A stretch of DNA of 64,000 nucleotides from Amaurobius ferox. Taxonomy: Eukaryota > Arthropoda > Arachnida > Araneae > Amaurobiidae. Shown here in pieces: positions 34,599-46,800 of this stretch. A program made the position numbers and the translations under genes. The stretch spans positions 67,046,037-67,110,036 of the forward strand of contig OX578138.1 of the NCBI GenBank assembly GCA_951213105.1, read 5' to 3'. The stretch's first letter is position 1. Every line of letters starts with the position of its first letter. The notes below the pieces were generated by a model. It ran no database searches. It was not told the DNA's origin and saw only the letters and a list, made by a program, of their open reading frames with translations.

Positions 34599-35335
34599 TC
34601 ATCTGATGATCGGCTGAATTTCATTCCAGGGTCCCAAAGGTGTAGTTGCTCCCTTACAATCAGTCTTAGCGAAGGTCGTCAACAGTTCAGTTACATATGT
34701 TGATTGGTCTAGGATGAGTGTCCCATCATCATGATATTCAGCTTTCATAGATAATATGCGGTTAACTTTTCCTAAGTATTTTACTTCAAAGACTCCATTT
34801 ACCTTAGATTTGAATGATTGGATAGTTATATCATCATTTGAAAGAATGATAAGATTGTCAACGTAAACTCCAATAATTAAGTTATGTTGTTTGGTGTAAT
34901 AAACACATAGGTCTGCTTTTGATCTTATTAGTCTGATTGATTTCAAGAATTCGTCCAAGCGGAGACTTACTCTCTTCCTGATTGATGTAGACCATGCAAA
35001 CTCTTCTTTAGCAAGCAGATATATCTTTTTTCATCCGCATCTGTGCACATCATAGGTAGTTCCATGTATATGGTCTCTTTTAATACTCCATTCAGGTAAG
35101 CTGCTGTGATGTCCAGCTGATGAACTTTCCAGCCATGCTCTACTGTGAGTACAAGCAACATCTTAATAGATTTTATCTTCACAACTGGTGAAGAGCTCTG
35201 ATTGAAATCAATTCATTCTACTTGTGTGAAACCACAGGCAACGAGCCTGTCTTTGTACCTTTCTAATTTGCCATTTTTGTTAAACTTCTTTTTGAAAACT
35301 CATTTGCTTTTCACTATTCTTCTTCCTTCAGATCG
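34599..35335 (-). pseudogene. Copia reverse transcriptase
   Basis: HQLDITAAYLNGVLKETIYMELP carries the first catalytic aspartate. KKSLHGLHQSGRE (usually YGLKQSxR) follows, then a break and LIIGVYVDNLIILSND, where the YVDD box has become YVDN. Upstream, NGKLERYKDRLVACGFTQVE is followed by a stop. With a catalytic aspartate lost plus stops, it is inactive. A 4.8-kb element lies directly upstream (35336). Confidence 0.85.
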
Positions 35336-36339
35336 CAGGGTTGCCATTGGCGACTAAAAAGCGACTATTTTTGACCTTAGGCGACTATGGCGACTTTTTT
35401 TGTCAAAAACAGGCCCAAAAGCGACTATTGTATAAAAAATGCCGACTTTTTGAAGTTTTGGGAGACTATTTTAAAATATTTTGCAATAAATCCGTTTTCA
35501 AATAACATTAGTAACAAAGATGCAACAGCGATTTCGAACGTCACTAGCGGCCAATCATATCAAGCGGACATTCACGGCCTTCAGGAATTTTCGTCACTCT
35601 TTACTGTGCGCATTCGATGTTTCAACTGACCTCAATCTTAATCACTCAAATTTACTGCCGATTGGGTCAAAATTTAATCGGATATGAATCTAAAAAGCTG
35701 AACAAACAACCAAGTTTGTCTTTTTTTTCTATGATTCAATTTATGTTATAAATAATGCTGTTAAGTATTGTTTTATGTGTGAAATTTTATGTTTATTTTG
35801 TTTTATTTAATTTTGAATCTTTTTCAATCTCTTAGACAGTACCGGGCCGATACTGAAGAAACATCGGCACCGTCAGTATTACGATTTTTGGGATTTTACG
35901 TTCCTAATCAGAACAAAGGGAAAATAAAATATAAAACATGAAAAGCAAGTGGTTGATAATTTTTATTTTGTCACAATAGAGTATGCTTATGATGCAAAAA
36001 AAAAAGTCTATTACAGCAAATGGAAATTTTATAGCTTAGGTTTATAAGAGCAGGGATATTGCACCTGTGCCAAACTGCGCTACCATGATACAAATTGTGC
36101 CGATTTTCGTGTTTTCCGTATATTTTGCGCCGACCTGCGCCAATCTCAAAATTCAATAGAAAAAGAAAAGTTCGGCGTATATTAAAAATTCTCCGCAAAT
36201 TTTCCAAAATTGCCGTGAGTATCTCGGCACTATATAGGAACATTTTCTAGTGCCAATTTTTACGATTATTTCCGTAAAATGTATAAATCACAGGGAGGAC
36301 TTAAATTCAATTCATCACCATTCAATTCATTTTTCAGTG

Positions 36340-37030
36340 CATTGCTGAGAGTCCAAAAGTATCAGTTTGCATCCACTTTTATCTTCTAATGATTGCATAT
36401 CAGAGCAATAAAACTATTTTATATTTATAGTGCGAATAAAAAAAAACAATTATTTTACTGAACAAATTATTTTTTTCTTAAATTATGCGATTGCGCAATT
36501 CAGTTTTTATTCTCGGGCATTGCCGAGAATGCACAATTATCTTTTTCCATCCATGTCCATCCTCTTATTGTTGCACATTAGCTTGCCTAAATAAGTTTGT
36601 TTTCATATTTTAGTTAATTCTAAAGGTTAATTTTTGAATTATTTTCGCATAAATAGTACGATTGCGCAATTGTTTTTATTCTCGGGCGTTGCCGAGAGTA
36701 CACAATTATTTTTTTTTCCATCCATGTCCACCCTCTTGTTATTGCACATTAGCTTGCCTAAACTAGCTTATTTTCACATTTTAGTTAATTTTAAAGCTTG
36801 ATTTTTAAATTATTTTTGCATAAATAATACAATTGTGCAATTGTTTTTATTCTCGGGCGTTGCCGAGAGTATACAATAATCTTCTTCCATCCATGTCCAT
36901 CCTCTTATTATTGCACATTAACTTTACTAAACTACATTATTTTCATATTTTAGTTAATTTTAAAGCTTGATTTTTTAATTATTTTTCCATAAATAATACA
37001 ATTGTGCAATTCAGTTTTTATTCTCGAGCT
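36340..37030. repeat. ~175-bp tandem monomers
   Basis: Units beginning near 36486, 36660, 36834 and 37008 share GATTGCGCAATT, TTTATTCTCGGGCGTTGCCGAG, CCATCCATGTCCA and TTGCACATTAGCTTGCC. A leader (GCTGAGAGTCCAAAAGTATC) at 36340 matches 32490. Related to the two monomers in 32620-32960. Confidence 0.8.
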
Positions 37031-38194
37031 TTAACAAATATTTTATACTATTTGCCAAATAGTATAAAAGTTAACTCTTTAACAATGAGAAATCCCTTTG
37101 CTGTACTGTGAATCTAAAGGCATTTAAAGTATATATTTTATTGAATAATGTATTAAACAATAAATAAAACAGTAATAAATTAATAAGAAATTTATATATC
37201 TTATGCATTTATTTATTCTTGCACAGAAAAGTAAATAGTGTTTTGATATTCACAGTTATGAAAAAAAAAATGATTTCTTTTTTCAACTTTTCCCACCTTA
37301 AAAAATCTCATTAGAAACTGTTTTTTTTTTTACCCTCTCCCCCCTTCCAAGGGTAGCAGGTAATAGTCTATATCAATAATTCGAAAGAAGTTTTAACTAA
37401 TTTATAAATTTATTATAAATGTATTCTATTTTATACTTTACCAGAAAATCAGAAATAGAAAAAACTAATTATCGTAGCAACATACACTTACACTCACATT
37501 TTTAACTTGGGGAAAAAATTTCTGAACCTATATTTTACCTAAAATGTACCTTTAGAGAAGGAAACGTAAACATTATAATTGAAATTTTTATTACAAATTA
37601 TTGATTTGGAGGTTCTATAATCTTTGAAAGATTTTAATCGTATTTGGTACATAAATAAAATATAACATAAATTTTGATTTTTGTAAAATTCCATAATCAA
37701 AGTGCAAAGTGTCAAGTTTCAAAACAATTTTCACAGCTGAGCTTAAGACTCTTCTCCAAAACAAAAAAAATTCATTTAAAAGTCGAAGTTGCATATGTAT
37801 GCATTCAAAATTATATAAACAGAGGAATTTTTTTTATTGTTTTCCACCTTCATGTACTTATAATATAAATATCAATTAATTCAAAAATTAATTTTTTGTT
37901 AAAATTTAGTTAAAATAGCAATATGCATTATCTTGAATTTTGCTAAAGACAACAGGGTAAAACTGGAAAACTATGGGAATTTCATTTTAAAAAATAAGCA
38001 GTAAGTTGGGCAAACACATTGACTGTCCCCCCCCCCCCCCCCCAAATTAAATGTGCTTGTAAATAATGTTCAGTCAACATTGTCTTGACTCATATTTTGC
38101 TAATATACAGGAATGTATGCAGACCAGTTAAATTTTCTAAAAAACGCTTTTTCTCAGGGTATAGACATATTTTCAATTTACTGCTTCTAAAGTT

Positions 38195-38350
38195 TGTAAA
38201 TTTGCTGCTCCTAAGCATTTCATGTTGCTCCAAAAGTAAGTTTTATACCTGTTCCGAAGCATTTCTTGCTGCTCCAAAAGTGAGTTTTGCACCTGCTTTG
38301 AAGCATTTTATGCTGCTCCAAAAGTGAGTTTTGTCTGCTCCAAAAATTGA
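38195..38350. repeat. ~52-bp tandem triplet
   Basis: Three units containing GCATTT.ATGCTGCTCCAAAAGTGAGTTTTG with ACCTG spacers. Confidence 0.75.
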
Positions 38351-40080
38351 TACAAAGAGCACATAGGTGGGCAACATACTTGTAAGATTTAAAAGGGGAT
38401 AGAGCTCTGCACGGGTTTGGGCTTAAGCCCCGCTGGGCTTTAATTTTCTAACACTGTTTCGGGCCATGTTGAATCATTTTTAAAAAGTCGCTTATGACCT
38501 GACAGAACATATTTATTATGAAAAAAATTTCAATGGATTCAAATTGAATACATAAACTTATTGGGGTTTATCTCAGCTATGTAAAGATAAATGTTTACAA
38601 ACTCAATTCTTCCGTACAAAATTTTCACAAATTTATGTTTTTGACACATTTGAATACAAATCATTTCAGGCCGACTGAGTTCATTCTACATTTATAGAAT
38701 GAGGGGAAAAAAAATAATTAGTGCCTGTGGTTACAATTTGGATCTGATGGCTCTCCTAGAACGAAGGCGTTGGTAATGCACATCAACTAAGTGTATTGGG
38801 CGGGGGGGGGGGGAGAGATATTTGCAGGTGATGACATTTTAATTTTCATTCATATGGCAAGTGAAAGGGCGGTTTTCACCATAATTTTACGATGACAATT
38901 TGTTATTTATCTATTTTTTTACGGAATCTCTAATCTTAAGTCCGTCCAATAGGATGGCAACTTCCGAAAATTGGCCATCTTCGCCGCATTTTAACCTACG
39001 CCTGCACACAAGCATTGTTCAGTTTATAGTGTAAGATTCGGGAGGGGGGCCTAAATCCGAGCCTGGTACTGCATGCTTGCTTTTTTGCATAAATTTGAAA
39101 TTGAAGAGGGAAAATATTCAGGACTATATAGATGGGACTGGATTTAAAACAAAATAAAAATAAATTAATGGATTTTCTTTTTTTCAAAAAAGTAAAAGAA
39201 AAATAATAAATAATTCCTGAATTTACATAATCGGTTCCATACTGTAATACTAATTATATAGATTTTTCTTTGCATACAATTTATTTTTCAAACATCATAA
39301 AATACAGAAATATAGTTTTTTTTTAAAATTTAATGTTCTGTTTTATAATAGTATGCCGTAATTTTTCTGATCAATGCAATATGTATTTCATCCACCTTCA
39401 TTTGCAATAAATTATTTTTTGCAAATTTTATTTAGAGACAATATTTTAATTATATATAATGATTTATTTATATTTATTTATTTCTTAATTTTCTAATATG
39501 GTATATGTATTATTCAACATTAATTATTACAAGTTATAAGTACTATGGTGCAGTAAATGTTTATTTTACATGGTTCAATGACGATTGTCATTCTTGCCAG
39601 AAATGTTGTTGTCAGAAATGTCTTGCCTTCTGTTTACAGAAATGGAATATATGTTTAATTTATCTTAAACTCTAACTGGTAATGAAACCGAATATAACTT
39701 AACAGCATTCAGGTCGTCTTAACTGTACTTTTTATTCACAACAATTATAAAAGGTAGGACAAAAAATATTTGTTTTATTATTATTATAATAGTTGAATTC
39801 TAAGTAAATAAACTAAAAGAAGGTAAAAATAAACACATTCAATTTTATTGAAGAAAACAAAGGTTGGCTTAAGAAATCAAAGTTCTGCTTATAATTTATA
39901 AACACATACTTAGTATTGTCTAGCTATGTTTCAAAATTTTCTGTTTTATATATGTATGTCCTATTCTTTTTATCGAAATCAGCATATAAAGATTATGGAA
40001 AAAGACTACTAAACGGGCCAGATAAGCAACTAAATTATCTCTAGGGGGAGACTATTTAGGTTACTATTTTTGACTTTTTA
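38351..40080. other. A/T-rich interior of the 35336-40128 element
   Basis: No gene. 38400-38700 carries GGGCTTAAGCCCCGCTGGGC and a copy of the 26707-26794 arm. The rest is A/T-rich. Confidence 0.4.
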
Positions 40081-40128
40081 GGCTACTAAAGCAACTATTT
40101 TTCATGTGTAGTTACGATGGCAACCCTG

Positions 40129-41327
40129 AGGTCGTGATACTATTTCTCATATATCATTTCATCTTAAGTTTTCTAACTCTTCTTTAATGGCCATTTCCCA
40201 TTCATTTGCTTCTGAAGACAATAGAGCTTCTTCTATCATTATTGAGTCTTTTACCAAGTATTGCCATTTGACAGAATTGCATATGTATCATGTCACTTGT
40301 TTTGGTTTCTTTTTCGCCTACCGTTCTGAACGTCTTGATGTTGACGGACTACCCAATGTCATTGTATTGTTAGAGGATGGAACACTAACAGGGGTGTTTA
40401 TAAGAGTTGATGTTACATCTTGCACACTTGTTGAGTCCAAGTTTACAATTTCATTCGTTATTATGCTCGTCGGCAGAGTTATATCAATCTCCCCCTCACC
40501 ATCAGCTTAAAGACTCCAACTTTGTGTTTTATTACTTTCTTTATTCTCAATGTGCAGGGTTCATCTTAGGTGTTTTTCATGAGTCGGCCTGCCCCGCTGT
40601 CCTTAGAAATTAGAAAATTCCCCCATCTGCCCTCAGAAGTTAGAAAACCCACCCTGCATGCCCCAGTACTATAATTTTGTGCCTTGACATAAAACAATGC
40701 CACCCGTCTTTTAAAAATAACACTTCTCCATATATTCTCAAATTTTCAAAACATTGAGAAATGTGCGACGTTTTTTCTTATGCATAATTTATTAAAGCAA
40801 TGCAAATGTCACGGCAATATTTTCTGCATTGAAGTAATTTTTTAAAATTTATAATTGGGCCCTTTTAAAAATATGTGCCCTCTTCAGTACATAATGTTCC
40901 CTTTTTAGGAAGGTAGCACTCTGCCCTTTTGAAATCCTGGAATGAACCCTGCAATGTGAATTATAACAGTATCTTCGATATTGTAGCTTTCTACGCCTTG
41001 AACAAATTTCAGTTCTTGCTTGCAGGGAAATGCATTTTCTTCAAAAATTACATTCTGGTTGACAAAGAAAGTGTTGCGCTTCATGTCCCACAACTTATAG
41101 CCTTTAACTCCATCTGGATAACCCACAAGTACGTACTCTATAGATTTGGGGTCTAATTTACTGTGTCTGTATCTGCTATCCACCACACTCCATGCCTTGC
41201 AACCATACACTCTTAGATGATCAAGTGAGGCTTATTTTCCAAACCATAGTGCTTCGGGAACATTTCTGTCAATAGATTTGGAGGGGCACTTGTTCCTAAT
41301 GTAGCTTGCTGTACATACTGCATCAGC
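40129..41327 (-). pseudogene. Copia integrase C-terminal/SH3-like and linker
   Basis: GCKAWSVVDSRYRHSKLDPKSIEYVLVGYPDGVKGYKLWDMKR is the Copia SH3-like block after integrase. It continues with FVNQNVIFEENAF, then after a MITE with SVQDVTSTLINTPVSVPSSN and RRSERQK. The region links integrase to reverse transcriptase. Stops are present near 40300 and 40170. Confidence 0.8.
40555..40951. mobile_element. 397-bp MITE in Copia
   Basis: The ends are CAGGGTTCAT and ATGAACCCTG. CAATGTG is repeated at 40548-40554 and 40952-40958 (7 bp visible). The interior has GCCTGCCCCGCTGTCC, and no coding potential is seen. Its removal rejoins the Copia frame region. Confidence 0.75.
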
Positions 41328-42118
41328 TCATAGAGTTCTTTTGACTCCTGATTTGATTAGCAGACACCTAGTCATATTGAACAATGTCTGATTCATCCTT
41401 TCGGTGACGTCGTTTTGCTGTGGGGTATTGGGAACTGTTAGTTGTCTTCGTATTCCATGCTTGAGTAGATAGTCATTAAGTTCTTTGCTATCATACTCAC
41501 TGCCATTGTCGCTTCCCAGCATTCCTATCTTGCGCTTATGGAAGTTTTCAACCACCCGCCTATATTCATCAAATTTACTAAGAATATCACTTTTTGCCTT
41601 CTTTGGATACACAGCAGTATATCGAGAGTAGTCATCAATAAAAGTAATGAAGTACTTTGATCCACTCACTGATGTTGGTTCCATTTTTCCAACTACATCA
41701 GAATGGACTAATTTCAATACTTCTCTTGCTCTGGTAGCATTACCTTCTGGGAAACTTATTTTCTTCATTTTTCCCATCATACAGATAGAACACATATCTT
41801 GGGGATCTTCAGTCGACGTACAATACTCTGCTCCACTTAATTGTTTTATGGCATTATAATGTAGGTGTCCAAGTTGGTGATGCAACAAGGATTTATTAAT
41901 GAGTTTTACAAACTTTGCACCTTTACAGTGTTCTTCAACTGCATAAAGTCTGCCACTGCATTTTGCCGTCAGCAAAATCTGTCCATTTTTCTTGATAACT
42001 CTGACTTTTATTTACAAATTATATTTTAAGTCCAAGGTCTTCAATTCTACCAACTGATAAAAGATTTCCATCTAATCCAGGTAGGTACATACTACATATA
42101 AAACATTGTCCATGTGCA
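41328..42118 (-). pseudogene. Copia GAG-pre-integrase and integrase core
   Basis: VLYV-type protease-integrase linker (about 42110-41990), then LLHHQLGHLHYNAIKQL and CSICMMGKMKK, the HHCC zinc domain. The integrase core follows: KLVHSDVVG (first D), GMLGSDNGSEY (second D) and TPQQNDVTERMN (E). The catalytic triad is intact and 215 codons are open. A stop separates it from the C-terminal part near 41240. The 8.3-kb Polinton-type element is inserted just upstream in the element's sense (42119-42124). Confidence 0.88.
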
Positions 42119-42169
42119 CATGTAAGTAGTTAGAAAACACCGGTCCCAGTCCAAATCGGGGAGGCGGTG

Positions 42170-42375
42170 CCGGAGGAGGCCCTCTTTCGGGAGGATGCCT
42201 CTCAGAGGGTCTTTCCTCTTTTGAGAGGATGCCTCTCTTGAGACCCCCCTCTTTCGGAGGATGCCTCTCGGTGCCCCCCTCCCCCTTTTGGAAGTTTGGT
42301 GTGGCGGTGCAGTACCCAATGCCTCTGTTGGGAGGATGCCTCTTTCGAAAGAGGCCTCGGCCAAGAGGGCAATTG
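42170..42375. repeat. GAGGATGCCTCT repeats near the left terminus
   Basis: Five copies or more of GAGGATGCCTCTC or close variants at irregular 30-50-bp spacing, with G/C-rich spacers. The right arm (50205-50400) has the inverted set plus GAGGATCCTC variants. Possible terminal-protein or transposition-protein binding sites (inference). Confidence 0.6.
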
Positions 42376-42689
42376 CGAAAGTCTTTCACAGTATTGTGAA
42401 AGAGGCGTGATGACTCATTCGGAGTGAATTGTCTTGAGAGGGGATGACCTGAGGAAGTGGTTTTAATGGATGTCGCAATCAGCGACTGACCTTTGAGTAT
42501 TACACAATTTGGAAATGACGTGTCGCGCCTTGGAGCTCCTCAGCACACGTCCTCCCTCTCTGGTCAATGACAGACTGAACGATCTTATCAGCGTGACGTA
42601 GTTAAAGCGCCCTCTGGCGAATTTTGATGAAGTGCTGCCATCTATCGGCATTTTTTTTTCCAAAAGAATTTAATTTCTCACTTGTCAGG

Positions 42690-42766
42690 AGCGGGACTCG
42701 AACTCCTAACCATCTGATTACAAGGCGCGCGTCTTATCCACTGGACCACAGCACCCCTGCTCCATA
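42690..42766 (-). tRNA. tRNA-like Pol III module, left arm
   Basis: On the minus strand: A box TGGTCCAGTGG, an anticodon-loop-like CTTGTAA, and B box AGTTCGAGTCC. The D stem (GTC/GAC) forms. The acceptor and T stems do not pair in standard registers, so it is a tRNA-like element rather than a proven tRNA. Confidence 0.45.
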
Positions 42767-43726
42767 GATTATTTTCTTTGAACTGTACCTTATCAGAGGA
42801 AGCAGGAGATAGAATATTTTTCGCTCGGTGAATAGCGATGTATTTTATAAAGGGATTTCGGTGCGTTTTAAAACAGAATGTTACGGACTGAATATAAAAT
42901 CGTGATTTTTAAAACAAATTGAATACGGATGAACACAAAAATTGTATTCAGTGGACACTACAATTTTTTTTAAATGAATTGAATAAACTCAAGTATAGTT
43001 TCACATTTTCAAAATTGTGTTAAGTGAATAGCATTCTACCCTTTTAACACTTAAAAACATGAATGTAATACTTAGCTAACAGTGTATTAAGTGATATATA
43101 GCATTGTGGATTTTTTTTTAAATAAATCTAACAGCATATATCAATATGATTTTTATAATAATAACGAAATGATTTCGAATATTTAAAAACAAATTGAATA
43201 CGGATTTCCAGTGAACACACAAATTGTGTTGAGTGAATAGGATTCAACCCTTTTAAGTGTTGTCTATTTAAAAATTATTTTATTACTACATTGTACTTAG
43301 GCATTTTCAAAAATGGTGCGACAAGCTATACTCCGCTCCATCCGAAAAGAAAGAGAAAAGTTTCCAGTAGAAAATATATGTCATTAAGAACTGTTACATA
43401 TTATTTAAAAGAAGTGTTTAAAAAAAGTTAGTAGAAGAAGAGAAAGTTTGTGCGATTATTTCACTAATATTTAATTAAATTGAGTTTACTTGCATTAAAT
43501 AACATACATAATTAGTTAAAATTGCGTTGAAGACTAGTTTGAGAATATATGTCAATAAAATGCATCAGAGAAGTAGATATGAATTTTAAAATGTTCGAAA
43601 ATAAAAGTATTCAAATTCTAGCCATTTCTAACAGCTCATCGAATGTTCCAGTTTATCGGAAATCATGTGCTTCTGACTTTTCGGAGGACAGTGTTTGTTT
43701 AGCACAAAGGTCGCCTCTGAAAAGGG

Positions 43727-43758
43727 TATAAAATGCGGTCCTTATCGAACAATGGTCA
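43727..43758 (+). promoter_or_regulatory. TATA promoter of the zinc-finger gene
   Basis: TATAAAA at 43727-43733 in GGGTATAAAATGCGG, with an initiator-like GGTCAACT whose A lies 31 bp downstream (43758), the normal arthropod spacing. The start codon follows at 43822. An inverted copy lies at about 48814-48820. Confidence 0.65.
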
Positions 43759-43821
43759 ACTGCTCTTTTTTCAGCCAGTGCTTTGCTTTTCAATTTAAAT
43801 ACGTTAACGACAACATTTACG

Positions 43822-46800
43822 ATGTCTACTTCCCGTGCTTTTGAAGTAAGTATATTTTTGAATTTCATTATTTTACATTTTATTGTATGTGACTCAACGA
43901 TTAGCACTTCAATTTTATATTAATTATTTTTTATGGATTTTCAGTTTGACTTCGGTATTTCCGCTGAGGAGATGGCCGTCCTATGCGCAAACAATCCCAT
44001 GACCAAAGACGATATAAATCGGGTGAGTTATTTTAATATTTTTTTTAATTGAAAAATGTATTTGTTTTAATTTTATCCATTCGTGAAAATACTGTTTAGT
44101 ACATTAAGAAATTAAACACAACAATTTAATTGTACTTTGAAAAATATAAACTTATTTCATGCTCCATCTGAGCGTAGCCACCGCTGACTTTATTAAAACA
44201 TTTAATAGGACCTACATATAATTTTTAATGTTTCACATATTGAGCCATTCAGTTTAATTGTACTTTGAAAAATATAACGTTATTCCCATCGGAATGGAAA
44301 CGTTTTTTTTTTTGTGATAGATTTGTGTGGGCTTCCAAAAATTATATCTTACAACTATAATTTTTTTTGCATCAACATTTTAGTTTGTGTTTTTAATAAC
44401 ACTTTTAAATTCAAATAAATAATGAGTTTAACACATAACTTAAAACAAAACTAAAAATGAAGCAGCGTTTAAAGAAAAAAACTTTTTTAATAAAAGCTAA
44501 GTAATACATAGATTTTTACAAAAGTAATATTCTACTAACTTGTATTTCACATATTGAACAACCCAATCATCGCCGTATAATAGTCCTTTACGGTGAGACT
44601 TTTAAAAATTCAGGTAGTAGTGAAACGTTGTTTTCATTTGTTTCACAAAACTCTCGAGCAATTTCTTGAGTGTTTCTCATTAAAAGTTCGTGATCGACTA
44701 GTTCATAATCCACAAATTCCATATGAGTGGAATAGTGTACAGCACTTGTGTTTCAAATCGGTACACCCATGACTTTTGCATGTTTCGCGTTGATATGATT
44801 TATGCAACTCTGCACATAAATTTTTATGTACACACTGCATTAAAACACGTTTTAATTCATAGGGTGGCAAAGTCGGTAGTGCTTCGACAGGTTTTTGATA
44901 CTTCACAATACAATTTGGCAGGATATTTGTCAGTAACTGATCCAAAACACATTTAGTAACATCTTGACTTATATACTGAAGGCTATGAAAATTATCCTGA
45001 TTTAATAAGATTAATTTCTTTTGAACTGTCCAGTGCAAGGTGGTAATTGTTGTAAATATATACTGCTTTCATATACACACACTAAAAGTTCATTAATTGT
45101 GAAAGATGAATTTTCACTGTCCATATTTGAAATGCGTTTTAAAAATACACTCCACGTATTAGGTGTGAGTGTTACACCATGAGGGGTAGGCACGATAACA
45201 TCAGAAGCATTCATCTTGTAGACACGAAAGTGTACTTTAACATTTCCTCTAAAATGTTGCACGGTAACGTAAATGTTACATCCCAAATGGTAACGGAACC
45301 TTTCAGATGAGGATAATTCTATCGAAACCGATCCACTTTGAGAAGTAGCATAGTTCAGGGCCGACGATACCAAACCACTTTGCGAATCTGTAGTAGTTAT
45401 AGATGGAGTATGCATATGGCTCCAATCGATTTCAGGTATAGGCGAAAACGCTGCAGGCGGGACATACATTGGAAACTCGCACTTGCGTTTCTGTACAGGC
45501 GTTTTAGGTAGAATTTTTCTAAATGTTAGACTTATTCTAGCTTCTGAGACTTCGGGTTCACTAGCAATTCCATGAGAATAGAATTTGTTGGTTGGCGCAT
45601 GCATCGCATAAAGCGAACCGTGTTGAAGTGGAATACTTAGAGGAGATTGTCCTTTTCTTTCGAAAATTATGGATCTCGTAGCACCGAAACTGAGAGCCGC
45701 TATAGGTGTTTTAGAGCATAGGGAGGATTCATTGTCCTTGTGTTGTCCTATTTTAGCATGTCCATCTGCATAGTGGTTTACTAGCACAAAATTGTAGCTG
45801 TATCCCATATGTCCTTCCACACGTGATTTTATCTGCGATAAGAGAGGTGTCCATTCCTCAGAACTGTTTCCAGCGTCTCCAAATGCATATACTTTTTGAG
45901 CTGGTTGGTATGGGCGACCATGCACCACCACTTGTGATTGTTGAAAGGGCAGACTTTTCAACTCTTGAAAAATTAAGTCGGCTACATCTACCGAATAAAA
46001 TTCCCGAACATATTCTACATTCAACTTCTCGCGTTTAAAAAAGATAGACATTTTTAAAAATAAGCAACGACAACCTTCTAGGAGAACAAACGTTGAACGA
46101 ATGAGCTCTTATCTAAATAATATCCCTTATCGTATCATGTCACGTGATATTTCTTATCTGTAAATCACATGACACATCACATGATATTTCTTAGTGAATC
46201 ATGTGATATTTCTTATCTCTAAATCACATGACACATCAAATGATATTTCTTATCTGTAAATCATGTGACACATCACGTGACACATCACATGATATTTCTT
46301 ATCGTATCATGTGATGTATTACATGACATGTCACGTGACATCTTGTTAGCGAATCACAAGGTTCCACGTATGGAATCACGTGACAAACCAGATAAGGTTT
46401 CCGCCCACAATACATGCTACGTGGAGCTCACTTTGACTCGAGACTTGCGCTAGGAAAGACGTCATTTTAATTTGCTCCTCTTTATTAAAATATCGACAAA
46501 CGAATTTACCACAATGATGAATATGATTGTTTCAAAAGTGAGTTCAAAATGTTTTCGTATTAAAAATAAAGATACATTTTTAAAATTTCATAACACAATC
46601 ATCCCAATAAATTCTTTTATCATTCATAACACAAGAACTTTTAAAATGTACAACACAAAAATTAGCTTCATACACATTTCACTCTTTTACATGTTCTGTG
46701 TTTTTAATATTTAGGATCTGACTGTACCAGCTGCCCCTGTGGAAGCTGGTGTTACACCAGTTGTGGAAGCTGGTGTACCACCTGTGGCAGCACCGACCGT

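Larger units (their letters stand above)
35336..40128. mobile_element. 4.8-kb non-autonomous CAGGGTTGCC element
   Basis: The ends are CAGGGTTGCCATTGGCGACT and, inverted, AGTTACGATGGCAACCCTG, with GCGACTATTTTTGACCTTAGG/TTTTTAGGCTACTAAAGC inside. The flanks AGATCG and AGGTCG suggest a 6-bp duplication with one change. No transposase. It contains a 175-bp satellite (36486-37030), a 52-bp triplet (38200-38350), a C17 run (38027-38043) and G/A homopolymers. Confidence 0.7.
42125..44642. repeat. Left 2.5-kb terminal inverted repeat
   Basis: Inverted partner of 47897-50460. From the outside inward: an array of GAGGCATCCTC-type repeats (42170-42370), a tRNA-like module, a TATA promoter, and exons 1-2 of the zinc-finger gene. 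The inner border is CATTTGTT at 44642. Confidence 0.9.

Noticed and set aside
42690..42766. A bona fide tRNA gene
   Set aside because: A and B boxes are good but the acceptor and T stems do not pair in normal registers, so it is kept only as tRNA-like.
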